This document shows, one piece after another, positions 54,885 through 63,912 of a stretch of 64,000 nt of DNA. This stretch comes from Promethearchaeota archaeon. GTDB taxonomy: Archaea > Asgardarchaeota > Lokiarchaeia > Sigyniarchaeales > SOKP01. The notes under the pieces were generated by a model, which ran no database searches, was not told the origin of the DNA, and saw nothing but the letters and a program-made list of their open reading frames with translations. The stretch covers positions 257,166 through 321,165 of the forward strand of contig JAHPZJ010000013.1 of assembly GCA_019058245.1 (NCBI GenBank), given 5' to 3'. The first letter of the stretch is position 1, and every line of letters begins with the position of its first letter. The position numbers were made by a program, and so were the translations under genes.

Positions 54885-55169
54885 ATGAGTTCTGGTTTTG
54901 GTATCGCAAGTCTATTATTAGGTATAGGTGGAATAGCAGTACTATTAGTTCACATGTTCCTTCTATTTATTCCTTTTGGGACTTTTATTTTTTTAATTTT
55001 AGCAATCTTTGCAATTATCTTTGGTATAATTGGAATTGTAAAGGATGATTCAAAAGCTCCGGGAGTTATAGGATTGATACTTGGAATTGCAGGGGTAGTA
55101 CTTTATATAGTAATTGTTGTTCTCGCTGTAGCCATTTTCGTTAACTTTATGAATTCGCTGAGTCCCTAG
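54885..55169 (+). CDS. Small Gly/Ile-rich membrane protein (DUF4190-like), copy 1
   Basis: 94 residues, three hydrophobic segments with short loops. The run IFGIIGIVKDDSKAPGVIGLILGIAG resembles the repeat of DUF4190-type membrane proteins. A paralogue lies 182 bp downstream with near-identical SSGFGIASLLLGIGG and KDDSKAPG blocks, so the pair arose by tandem duplication. A TATA-like TTTATATAT lies about 70 bases upstream. Function unknown. Confidence 0.72.
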   Translation: MSSGFGIASLLLGIGGIAVLLVHMFLLFIPFGTFIFLILAIFAIIFGIIGIVKDDSKAPGVIGLILGIAGVVLYIVIVVLAVAIFVNFMNSLSP

Positions 55170-55323
55170 AAAAATTAAATTTTTATTTTTTAATTATAAA
55201 TCTTCTTTTTTTTTAAAATCTAATAAATAGCAAAGTAAAAAGTAAACTATAAAAGTAAATCTTACTCCATTTCCTTAATAATTTTTAAAAACTTGATAAA
55301 TTATTATTCTCATAAAAATAAAA

Positions 55324-55332
55324 TTTATATAA
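55324..55332 (+). promoter_or_regulatory. TATA-box candidate, leaderless transcript
   Basis: TTTATATAA starts exactly 28 bases before the ATG at 55352. The same word with the same spacing precedes the gene at 28072, which strengthens both calls. Confidence 0.5.
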
Positions 55333-55351
55333 CTAAAAAAGAGTGTAAAAA

Positions 55352-55633
55352 ATGGGTAGTGGTTTCGGTATTGTAAGTCTTATTCTTAGCATAATTGGAA
55401 TTGGAACACTATTCCTAAGGTTTATCTTTTTCAATTTTTTCTTTATTGGTCCAGCAGGAATAGTTTTTTTTGTTCTTGCAATTATATTTGGAATAATCGG
55501 AATTGCAAAAGATGATTCAAAAGCCCCTGGTATTATAGGATTGATCATAGGAATTGTTGGGGCAATTATTTGGGTGGTTGGATTTTTTTTCATAAGGCTT
55601 ATCAGAGAAATAATAGACCAATTGAGTCCTTAA
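55352..55633 (+). CDS. Small Gly/Ile-rich membrane protein (DUF4190-like), copy 2
   Basis: 93 residues, paralogue of the preceding gene: both start with SGFGI and both contain IFGIIGIAKDDSKAPG or a close match and end with LSP. The first helix differs more than the second half. Like copy 1 it has two or three membrane helices and no soluble domain. Its own TATA box suggests separate transcription, so the copies may be controlled differently. Confidence 0.72.
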   Translation: MGSGFGIVSLILSIIGIGTLFLRFIFFNFFFIGPAGIVFFVLAIIFGIIGIAKDDSKAPGIIGLIIGIVGAIIWVVGFFFIRLIREIIDQLSP

Positions 55634-55709
55634 AATTAATTGTTCAGATCTTTTATGTCTTAAATTTTTTATTTTTTTAATCCAATAATTTAGTATTAAA
55701 TAGATTATA

Positions 55710-56771
55710 TTATAATAATAAATCCCAATCAATATCTTTTTCAATTAATTGCAAAACTTTTTCCATTTCATCTTTTTGAATACCAGGTTTTAGTCGTTCT
55801 AAATTTCTCATAGTGGTATAAGTATCAGAGGGACTTAAGATAATGGGAATACCTTTCTTATTGGCAGCAGTGATCACACCCATATCAGGCTGTATGAAGC
55901 CTGTTAGAATTAAAACAGAAACATCTTGAGCTAAAGCGGCCATAGCCAAATCACTTCTATCCCCTCCTGTAATAAAAGCTGCTCTTTTAACCTGTCTTAA
56001 ATATTTAAAAGCTGATTGTGCATTCATGGCACCTATAAGGAATGATTCTACAAGATTATTCAACCCTGACGAAGATTGTTCATTTATTAATTCTCCTCCA
56101 ATTTGTTCTTTTATTTCTTCCACTCTAGGGGAAAATAATTCTAAGCTCTTTTCTATAATTCCTAATACAGGAATATTATATTTATTAATATGTTCTTCTG
56201 TAAGTTCTTTAATTCTTGCTATATAATCAAAATTTATTTTGTTGAATAGAATACCCTTAATACTGACCTTGCGGAAATCATAATAATTCTTTGTAAAAAA
56301 TAAATTATCAATACATCTATCAGAGGATTCCGTTGAAACATAAATCAATTCATTAATTCCAAGAGTTTGTGCTATACTCACATCATCCAGTCCTACTCTA
56401 ATGAATTTTCTGATACTAGGATTACCCTCAATAATAATATAATCAACATCTTTGGAAATTTTTTCGTACGCTTTTTTTATCTTTTCCATAAATTCTTCTT
56501 TTTTACTAGAATCAACTAAATCAATATAATATGCGTCGGGAATCGATACAGGAGATATAAAATCATAGGGATATTCCGTTTTATAAATCGTATTTAAGAT
56601 AAAACCAACATCTGGATCAGCCTTATTTGTAAATGCACTTTTAGGAATCCCTATCGGTTTAAAATAAACAAAATTTTTTCTTTCTTTCTTTAATTTTTGA
56701 ATAAATCCTATAGAAAGAAAACTTTTCCCCGCATTTTCATGCAATGAACTGAAATAAAATATTTTAACCAT
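55710..56771 (-). CDS. DRTGG-domain protein with P-loop (BioD-like) N-terminal domain
   Basis: 353 residues. The N-terminal half is a P-loop NTPase-like domain of the dethiobiotin synthetase/cobyrinic acid synthase type (FSSLHENAGKSFLSIGF, DYIIIEG). The C-terminal half is a DRTGG domain with FITGGDRSDLAMAALAQDVSVLILTG and GIPIILSPSDTYTT. The same arrangement forms the N-terminal part of some phosphotransacetylases, but here the catalytic Pta domain is absent. It lies 60 bp downstream of the ADP-forming acyl-CoA synthetase gene on the same strand, which suggests a regulatory or sensing role in acyl-CoA/acetate metabolism. Confidence 0.83.
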   Translation of the reverse strand: MVKIFYFSSLHENAGKSFLSIGFIQKLKKERKNFVYFKPIGIPKSAFTNKADPDVGFILNTIYKTEYPYDFISPVSIPDAYYIDLVDSSKKEEFMEKIKKAYEKISKDVDYIIIEGNPSIRKFIRVGLDDVSIAQTLGINELIYVSTESSDRCIDNLFFTKNYYDFRKVSIKGILFNKINFDYIARIKELTEEHINKYNIPVLGIIEKSLELFSPRVEEIKEQIGGELINEQSSSGLNNLVESFLIGAMNAQSAFKYLRQVKRAAFITGGDRSDLAMAALAQDVSVLILTGFIQPDMGVITAANKKGIPIILSPSDTYTTMRNLERLKPGIQKDEMEKVLQLIEKDIDWDLLL

Positions 56772-56831
56772 TTTTTTCCCTTTTTCAATTCTTTTCTTAT
56801 TATTTTAATTTAAAATTATAATTGTTTCTTT

Positions 56832-58982
56832 TTATTTTTTTATTGTAATTTTAATATCTACAGCACTATAACCTTTCATAAATGATAGTAGAGGATTAAT
56901 ATCTAGTTCAACTATCTCTGGAAAATCTGTTATGAGCTGTGAAAGTCTAAGCATAACATCTATGACTGCTTCAATATCAGATGGAGGTTCACCTCTTACT
57001 CCTTGTAAAAGACTAAAAATTTTTGTATTTTCAATTTGTTGTTTAACGATTTCTCTTGTATATTTATATCCTAATGCAAATGATACATCCTTCATAAAAT
57101 TGGCATAAATTCCTCCCGTTCCAAACATTAATATATTTCCGAAACATGGATCCTGTGACATTCCAATTATTATCTCATTGATTTTTTCTTGGGATTTGAA
57201 ATCAATCATCTCTTGTATTTCTACCCCATAAATCTTTGCATTTTGGGGACCATATTTTTTAGCATTATTGACAATTTGTATATAGGCTTCGAATGCATCT
57301 TGTTCTGTTTCAATATTTAATAAAATACCGCCGACATCTGTTTTATGAATTATTTGCGGACTTACAATTTTCATTACAGTTTTTCCAATTTGAGATTGTA
57401 ATTTCATTGCTTTTCTTGGAGTTTGGGCTAACCTTGATTTTGGCGATTTTATCCCATAGCAATCAAAAATTTCGCTAGTTTCAAAGCTTAATAAAACCGT
57501 TCTATTATCATCTCTTACGTTATCAAATATTTCCTTTACCCTTGCTTTATTTACTTTAAAAGAGGGAACTTCCAACATCTCTAGTGGTATACTATTCAAA
57601 TAGATACGTCGTTTTATCAATGTTTTCAAAGAATGAGCAGCTCTATCTGGGAAATGATAACAAGGAATATGATTTCTTTTTAAATAATCTCTACCTTCAG
57701 AAATATTCTTTCCACCAATAAAAGAACAAACAATAGGTATATCTTTTAAATGAGTGGAAGATATCCTATAAATAAGTTCCGCAACTTCAGAGGGTTTTGT
57801 TTGAGCTTGAGGTGTTACTATTATTAAAGCTCCTTGGGTAGTTATTTCGCCCAAATCTTGATTAGAATTAATTCCAAATATAATTTTCATAGTAAATTCA
57901 TAACGATCTGGGGCAGCATCTCCAACAATATCAATTGGATTAAAAATTGCAGCTTCTAAAGGTAAATTTTCTCTTAGTAAGTGCAAAATTTCTTCTGAAA
58001 AGCTTGAAAACTTTAATCCTTCACGTTCAAATGCATCTGTAGCAACAATTCCAGGACCACCTGCATTAGTAATTATAGCAAAAGAATTTTTTTGAGGAAT
58101 TGGTTGGTAAAGAAAGATTTCTCCATAATCGAAAAGATCTTCTATAGTATTTGCTCTGATTACTCCACATTTTTCAAAAGCTAAATCATACGCTAGATCT
58201 GCTCCTGCTAATGCCCCTGTATGGCTGGATGCGGCTCTAGCTCCTGCTTCACTTACTCCAGATTTTAAAATTACAATTGGTTTTTTTCTTGTTGCCTTTG
58301 GTAAAACTTCTAAGAATCTATCTCCATCCTTAATACTCTCCAAATAACATAAAATAACTTTTGTATTGTCATCATCTGATAGATATTCTATAAAATCTAC
58401 AGCACCTAAATCTGCTTTATTACCTAGACTTATATTACATGAGAATCCAAATGCTTGTGTCATAGAATAATCCATCATCCCCGTAAGCATGGCTCCAGAT
58501 TGTGAAATCATAGCTATCTCCCCGTTTTTAGGTGTTTCTGCAGCAAATGAACCATTATAGTTGAGTCCAATAAATCCTAAGCAATTTGGACCCAAAATTC
58601 TCATATTATATTTCTTCCCAATTTTAATTAGTTCCTCTTCTCTTTTAACTCCTTCCCCGCCAATTTCTTTAAATCCTGCTGAAATGATGATTAATCCTTT
58701 TACACCTTTTTTTCCACACTCTTTAGCAGCTAAATTTACGAATTTACTTGGTATAACAAAAATAGCAACATCAATATCTTCATTAATGTCTAATACAGTT
58801 TTAAAGCATAGAAGTTCGCAGATTTTATTTGATTTAGGATTAATGGGAAAAATTTTTCCTTTATATCCTGAATTAATGATATTTAATAACACAGTATTCC
58901 CAACTTTTCCTTTAGTTCCACTAGCTCCTATTACAGCTATGCTTTTTGGATCGAAGAAAAAAGAGATATCGTTTTTAGCCAT
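56832..58982 (-). CDS. ADP-forming acetyl/acyl-CoA synthetase (alpha-beta fusion)
   Basis: 716-residue NDP-forming acyl-CoA synthetase: CoA-binding Rossmann domain (IAVIGASGTKGKVGNTVL), ligase-CoA domain with the phosphorylated His254 in SSHTGALAG, and a C-terminal ATP-grasp domain (about 490-716, with KIVSPQIIHKTDVGGILLNI and LDINPLLSF). This makes ATP from acyl-CoA, ADP and phosphate, the main substrate-level phosphorylation step of peptide-fermenting archaea. In some archaea alpha and beta are separate genes; here they are fused. The DRTGG gene follows. Confidence 0.92.
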   Translation of the reverse strand: MAKNDISFFFDPKSIAVIGASGTKGKVGNTVLLNIINSGYKGKIFPINPKSNKICELLCFKTVLDINEDIDVAIFVIPSKFVNLAAKECGKKGVKGLIIISAGFKEIGGEGVKREEELIKIGKKYNMRILGPNCLGFIGLNYNGSFAAETPKNGEIAMISQSGAMLTGMMDYSMTQAFGFSCNISLGNKADLGAVDFIEYLSDDDNTKVILCYLESIKDGDRFLEVLPKATRKKPIVILKSGVSEAGARAASSHTGALAGADLAYDLAFEKCGVIRANTIEDLFDYGEIFLYQPIPQKNSFAIITNAGGPGIVATDAFEREGLKFSSFSEEILHLLRENLPLEAAIFNPIDIVGDAAPDRYEFTMKIIFGINSNQDLGEITTQGALIIVTPQAQTKPSEVAELIYRISSTHLKDIPIVCSFIGGKNISEGRDYLKRNHIPCYHFPDRAAHSLKTLIKRRIYLNSIPLEMLEVPSFKVNKARVKEIFDNVRDDNRTVLLSFETSEIFDCYGIKSPKSRLAQTPRKAMKLQSQIGKTVMKIVSPQIIHKTDVGGILLNIETEQDAFEAYIQIVNNAKKYGPQNAKIYGVEIQEMIDFKSQEKINEIIIGMSQDPCFGNILMFGTGGIYANFMKDVSFALGYKYTREIVKQQIENTKIFSLLQGVRGEPPSDIEAVIDVMLRLSQLITDFPEIVELDINPLLSFMKGYSAVDIKITIKK

Positions 58983-59135
58983 TTTTGTATCTGATTTAAC
59001 TATAATCTAAAAAATTGTATATAAAAATTTATAATTGTAATTACTTTTAAAGTTTTCATTGATTAAAAATACATCTGAATCAAAGAAGTGGAAAAACATA
59101 ACTATTAAAAGGAAAGGAACTATTTTTCTTGTATA

Positions 59136-59612
59136 ATGACAAATATAGTTATTATTACTTCAAAAGGAAACATTAATTTAAGATTATTTGATAACGATGC
59201 CCCTAAGACCGTCGCTAGCTTTCTCTACTTAATAAACCAGAAATTTTATAACGGGATTGTTTTTCATCGTGTTATTACCGATTTTATGATACAAGTTGGC
59301 TGTCCTTTGGGACGGGGTACAGGCGGACCTAAGGATAAAGGAATTAATTCTTTTCCTTATCAAGGTCAACAAATTCCTTATCCTTTTGCGGATGAATTTC
59401 AGAGTGGAAGAATTTTTGATAAACCAGGCATTCTAGCTATGGCAAATGCAGGACCGAATACTAATGGCTCTCAAATCTTTATTACTCATGTACCAACACC
59501 ATGGTTAAATAATAAACATACGATTTTTGGAGAAGTAATAAGTGCAACAGATCAATCTGTAGTAGATACGATTGCCCAAGGAGATAAAATTCTTGAGATT
59601 AAGATAATTTAA
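59136..59612 (+). CDS. Cyclophilin-type peptidyl-prolyl cis-trans isomerase
   Basis: 158 residues, a minimal cytoplasmic cyclophilin without signal peptide. Seen: FHRVITDFMIQVGCPLGRGTGG with the catalytic Arg and the Phe/Met/Gln pocket, MANAGPNTNGSQIFITHVPTPWLNNKHTIFG with the proline-binding residues. It speeds prolyl isomerisation in protein folding. The gene is single, with 153 bp to the divergent acyl-CoA synthetase and 203 bp to the next gene. Confidence 0.93.
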   Translation: MTNIVIITSKGNINLRLFDNDAPKTVASFLYLINQKFYNGIVFHRVITDFMIQVGCPLGRGTGGPKDKGINSFPYQGQQIPYPFADEFQSGRIFDKPGILAMANAGPNTNGSQIFITHVPTPWLNNKHTIFGEVISATDQSVVDTIAQGDKILEIKII

Positions 59613-59815
59613 AAAATTTAATCTTATTTTTTGGATAACTTGTTTTTTTCTTTTAACTTAAACTAATTCCAATCATAATTAAAAAATGCTTGAAATGAAA
59701 TTTAATTCATATTAAATCTATTAAGAAGACTAAAAATTTATAGATATGAACTTTATTAATAAGTTAGAAGCATCAATAATTTCTTGATTAAATCACTTGA
59801 TTGGATAATTAGAAC

Positions 59816-61096
59816 ATGAATAAAAATTTTATAGATAAAATTAATACGATTGAAAAAGAATCCAAATCAATTTCTGAATTAGAAGAAAAAATTCAGTCTT
59901 TAGAGGAAGAAATAAAGCGTCAGAGATTTACTATAAAAGAACAAAAACTATTAATAGAAAATCTACAAAATCAAATCAAAAATGATGAAGTGGAAAAAGC
60001 AGAATTACCGAGTGAAATAGATATATTAAAAGAGATTATCACTTCACAAAGACGAGATTTAGATAAAAAAACTAAAAAGCTTGAAAAACTAAATGATAAG
60101 TTATTTGAACTAAATTCGGGATTAGAAAGTGAGGAAAATTTAAAAACGCAATATGGAGAATCTGATGAATTTCTTGAAACTCAAAAATTAATTTCCCAAT
60201 TAACTGTTGAAAATGAAAATCAAAAGAATCAAATAGAGGATTTAAAAGCTCAAATAGATGAAATACAATCAGAAAAGAGTATTATTAAGGAAAGAATGGA
60301 AAAAGAAACTGCAGCTAAAATAAATGATGAGATAGCGAATTTTAAAAGATTAAACTTCGAATTAATGGAAGAAAATGGGACATTACGAAGAGAAATTGAA
60401 TCATTAAAAAATAAATTGAATTTACAAACAGAAGTAATAACTTCAGAAGAATTAACATTAGCAAATAATAAAATTAATATTCTCACATCAGAAATAGAAG
60501 ATCTTGAAGCTCAGATTAAATATCTTCAAGAAAATCAGAAAAAACCAGATGAGCCTGTAATAGTCTCAACTGAAGATGCATTAGAATTTACGAAATTAAG
60601 AGATAATTTTGACATTACTAAAGCAGAATTATTAAAAGAACAAAATGAAAATCAAAATCTAAGAGAAATCATAAATCAATTAAAAAAGGATATGATAAAA
60701 TATCGACAAAAAACTGAAATCAAATTACCTGAGGTTAAAAATCTCTCAAAACGTATGAAACAATCTCTATTTTTTAGAATGTATGAATTTTTGGATGAAT
60801 ACAATAGACATAAAGTAATTAATTATCTTATTCAAGATTTAAAGACAGGTAATTATCAAGTTAAGAGAAATTCTATAAAAATATTAAGTGTTCTGAAAAA
60901 TAAAAGAATTTATGATACCTTTTTAAAAATGATAAATGATAAAGATTGGATAGTAAGATATTGTATCATTAAAGCACTAAGTACATTTGAAGATAAAAAT
61001 AATGAGTTAAAACTGATTTTCCAAGGCTTTTTAAATGATGCTGATGTCGATGTGAGAGAACTCGCAATAAAAATTTTGAAAGAATTTCCTAAATAA
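59816..61096 (+). CDS. Coiled-coil protein with C-terminal HEAT-like repeats
   Basis: 426 residues. Residues about 10-290 form a nearly unbroken coiled coil (heptads in ELEEKIQSLEEEIKRQRFTI and others), about 40 nm long. After a hinge (KLPEVKNLSKRMKQSLFF) the C-terminal 100 residues contain HEAT-like helix pairs (YQVKRNSIKILSVLKNKRIYDTFLKMINDKDWIVRY). The layout recalls tethering or scaffold proteins. No known name fits. The next small gene follows 97 bp downstream. Confidence 0.75.
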   Translation: MNKNFIDKINTIEKESKSISELEEKIQSLEEEIKRQRFTIKEQKLLIENLQNQIKNDEVEKAELPSEIDILKEIITSQRRDLDKKTKKLEKLNDKLFELNSGLESEENLKTQYGESDEFLETQKLISQLTVENENQKNQIEDLKAQIDEIQSEKSIIKERMEKETAAKINDEIANFKRLNFELMEENGTLRREIESLKNKLNLQTEVITSEELTLANNKINILTSEIEDLEAQIKYLQENQKKPDEPVIVSTEDALEFTKLRDNFDITKAELLKEQNENQNLREIINQLKKDMIKYRQKTEIKLPEVKNLSKRMKQSLFFRMYEFLDEYNRHKVINYLIQDLKTGNYQVKRNSIKILSVLKNKRIYDTFLKMINDKDWIVRYCIIKALSTFEDKNNELKLIFQGFLNDADVDVRELAIKILKEFPK

Positions 61097-61193
61097 TGTC
61101 TTTAGTTGACAGATTTGTAATATAGTAATAGTGGTATTCATAAAAAATAATACTTTAATCTAATTAAAGGCTTTAACAAATGGATAATCAATT

Positions 61194-61457
61194 ATGGGTC
61201 GAAGGCTTTTCACAATCGATAGATGGAATTGGAGTCAAAAAGCAGAAAAATGGGTTTTTGTTGAACTAACTAAAAGTGGCAAGAAAAAATACCATTATCA
61301 AATAGAACCCCCCAAAGAATTCATTGAATTAACTATTAAAATGAAAGAACTAAATGAAAAATTATTGAACACTTCAGATCCTGGAGAAAATTCGAAAATT
61401 TTTGGTGAATTGATGATAGTGTCCCAAAAAATGCAGGAAATGGGTAAACCAAGTTAA
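61194..61457 (+). CDS. Unknown 87-residue protein
   Basis: Not recognised. Starts with a Trp-rich strand region (DRWNWSQKAEKWVFVELTKSGKKKYHYQ) and ends with two helices (FIELTIKMKELNEKLL, KIFGELMIVSQKMQEMG). No membrane segment. An in-frame stop just upstream makes the ATG the only possible start. Its end overlaps the convergent endonuclease V gene by 4 bases. Confidence 0.6.
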   Translation: MGRRLFTIDRWNWSQKAEKWVFVELTKSGKKKYHYQIEPPKEFIELTIKMKELNEKLLNTSDPGENSKIFGELMIVSQKMQEMGKPS

Positions 61458-62203
61458 TTATAATATTTAATATCCTTTCTTGAAAGATAATCTGCTAAAT
61501 AAAGAGGTTCAGGTTGTCTATGATTTATTGTAGTTGCTAAACAAATCTTTAAGGCTAGATTAAGTGAAATTTTATAACCCTCACTAATAAAAACAGGCTT
61601 ATTTCCACTATTCAAGCATACAGCATATCCTAATAAATCATTTGATTCTTCTTTACCCAAGTATTTGGGGTTTTTTGCCCATATTGAAGATTTATTTCCT
61701 TTAACTCTCTCAATTTTGTGCCAATCTGAAAATCCAATAAATGGGTTTTTTGCGATTCCTATGCTAGGAATATCTAAAGCATAACCTAAATGTACGGCTT
61801 CACCGAATCTTCTAGGATGAATTTTACCATGTCCATCACACATTATTAAATCAGGTTTATTTGGAACTTTTGAAATCACCTTAGCTAATAATTTACATTC
61901 TCTAAATCCTAAAAAACTTGGTTTATAAGGGAATTTAATAGGATCTTTGGTTGTTAAAAAATGACTTTCTTTTAAATTTTCTTTTAAATTCCAAATAACG
62001 GCACAAGCAATACCATATTCATTATTATTATCTTTAAAATATGAGATATCAACTCCAGCAATTGTATTAATATGCTTTATGCTAGTAAAATATTCATTCT
62101 TTGAGATTTTTTTCATTAAATTTTGATATTTAATTTGGATTGCTTCTGCCCGCTCAAATGAATAATCATCTCTTATTAATTCTTGAATAATGGTCATTCT
62201 CAA
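61454..62203 (-). CDS. nfi: Endonuclease V (deoxyinosine-specific)
   Basis: 249 residues; cuts DNA (or RNA) next to deaminated adenine. Seen: GVDISYF with the first catalytic Asp, LIMCDGHGKIHPRRFGEAVHLGYALDIPSIGIAKN with the second Asp and His, and SEGYKISL with the family's late residues. The length matches archaeal enzymes. Its promoter lies in the short gap to the divergent CooC-like gene. No other repair gene is nearby. Confidence 0.92.
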   Translation of the reverse strand: MRMTIIQELIRDDYSFERAEAIQIKYQNLMKKISKNEYFTSIKHINTIAGVDISYFKDNNNEYGIACAVIWNLKENLKESHFLTTKDPIKFPYKPSFLGFRECKLLAKVISKVPNKPDLIMCDGHGKIHPRRFGEAVHLGYALDIPSIGIAKNPFIGFSDWHKIERVKGNKSSIWAKNPKYLGKEESNDLLGYAVCLNSGNKPVFISEGYKISLNLALKICLATTINHRQPEPLYLADYLSRKDIKYYN

Positions 62204-62362
62204 AGAAATATTTTATATCTCTTATTTATTATTAAATTTAGACAGTTTATTATTATTATAGTTTAGAAATTTGCTCCAAATTTTTTAAATTTATAAAAAT
62301 AACATTTAATTTATCTCGAATTCTTATAAATTTATAATCTTAATTAATTTGGTTTTCTTTTT

Positions 62363-63166
62363 ATGAAATTAGCTGTATCAGGTAAAGGAGGAGTAGGAAA
62401 AACCTTAGTTGCTGGAATTTTAGCAAGAATGTTTGCAAAGGATGGCGTTAAAGTTCTAGCAATTGATAATGATTCTGCAATGAATCTGAGTTATACTTTA
62501 GGGATTGATGAAAAAACCAAAGAAAATATCATCCCAATTAAGGAAATGAAATCAATGATAGAAAAAAGGACTCTTGTAAAAGGTGGGGGTCCTGGAGTTT
62601 ATAATATAAACCCAGAAGTAGCTGACATACCCGATAGATATAAAGTATCCGGTCCAGACGGATTACAATTATTGGTTTTAGGAGGAATTGAAGAACCGGC
62701 AACAGGATGTTTATGCCCTGAAAATGCATTAATAAGAACTTTATTATATAACTTATTTGTTAAAAGAGATGAAGTCATAATTGTTGATTTTGAAGCAGGC
62801 ATTGAGCATTTAGGACGAGGGACAGCAAAAGGAATTGATTTAATGTTGGTAATAACAGAGCCCTCTCAAAAATCTTTAGATCTCTGTAAAAAAATAATAG
62901 ATTTATCAAAAAAATTGGGAGTAATAAACATTTATTTAATAGCCAATAAAATAACTGATGAAAGTCAAACAGAAATAATAAATCAAAAGATAAAAAATTG
63001 GGAAGTTCCACTTTATCATTCGATTCCTTTTGACCCTAATATAGCTAAAGCTGATTTAGAAGGTAAATCTCCAATTGATTTTAACTCAAATTCAAAAGGG
63101 ATTTTATCAATAAAAAATCTTTATGAGAAATTAAAAAAATTAAAAAAAGAATTATTTGATATATAA
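62363..63166 (+). CDS. CooC-type nickel-insertion ATPase (CODH maturation)
   Basis: 267-residue MinD/ParA-like ATPase with deviant Walker A KGGVGKT at the N terminus. The Cys-x-Cys in TGCLCPENALIR is the CooC signature: two such cysteines bridge a CooC dimer and bind nickel. VDFEAGIEHLGRGTAKGID with the Asp-x-x-x-Gly-Ile-Glu-His pattern is also typical. CooC loads nickel into carbon monoxide dehydrogenase, which supports a Wood-Ljungdahl pathway in the organism, although no CODH gene lies in this window. Confidence 0.88.
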   Translation: MKLAVSGKGGVGKTLVAGILARMFAKDGVKVLAIDNDSAMNLSYTLGIDEKTKENIIPIKEMKSMIEKRTLVKGGGPGVYNINPEVADIPDRYKVSGPDGLQLLVLGGIEEPATGCLCPENALIRTLLYNLFVKRDEVIIVDFEAGIEHLGRGTAKGIDLMLVITEPSQKSLDLCKKIIDLSKKLGVINIYLIANKITDESQTEIINQKIKNWEVPLYHSIPFDPNIAKADLEGKSPIDFNSNSKGILSIKNLYEKLKKLKKELFDI

Positions 63167-63197
63167 AGTACAAAAATTACCAGTTTAAACTCATTAA

Positions 63198-63734
63198 TTA
63201 AATAAAGGATTTATCGAATATACCTGAAAAAACAGGAATTATATAAAAAGATAATATTAATCCAATAAAAAGATGGATACTCCAATAAAGATATAGTGGT
63301 TTTCCAGAATTCAGTGTCTTATCGTTATTAGTTTCCCTTTCCTTATATTTATTAATAAAAAAATAAATAGTCACTAAAGCAATAATACAAATGGGTTGTA
63401 AGAATAAAAAAGAGACGTAAACTTGAATAGGAGGATCCCCCCCAAAACTCATATTTAAATGAGTTCCAATTATAATTGTATTAATTAATATTGTTGAAAT
63501 TATATAGGAAAGAGGATACATACCAATTATGAAAGCATATTCTAATTTTTCGCGATATAATTGAATCATAACAACTATTACTTCAAGAAGAATTATCAAA
63601 TTAATTAATGTCAAATAACTAAAAGTTGTCGGATAATAAAATAACTGTGAAATTACAAATATTATATAAGAAACCGCATAACCTAATAAAATTATATAAA
63701 AGTTCTCTTTTTTGAGATTTTGATTTTCTTGCAT
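63198..63734 (-). CDS. Five-helix membrane protein of unknown function
   Basis: 178 residues, not recognised. Five predicted membrane helices in order, with a short polar loop carrying THLNMSFGGDPP near residue 90 and a charged cytoplasmic loop KYKERETNNDKTLNSGK near the C terminus. No catalytic motif. Its stop is 31 bp from that of the convergent CooC-like gene. Confidence 0.7.
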   Translation of the reverse strand: MQENQNLKKENFYIILLGYAVSYIIFVISQLFYYPTTFSYLTLINLIILLEVIVVMIQLYREKLEYAFIIGMYPLSYIISTILINTIIIGTHLNMSFGGDPPIQVYVSFLFLQPICIIALVTIYFFINKYKERETNNDKTLNSGKPLYLYWSIHLFIGLILSFYIIPVFSGIFDKSFI

Positions 63735-63912
63735 TTTAATCTTCTATAATATGTAATTTAATTGGATTAATATATCTTTAAAAATATTGAATTTCAATAT
63801 AAAATTTACTTCGTTTCTCAATTAAACTTTTTTTTTTTAAGATTTAAAATGTTAAATAAAACGATTAAATAATATATACTATATAAGAATAAGAAAGAAT
63901 GACAAAATATTT

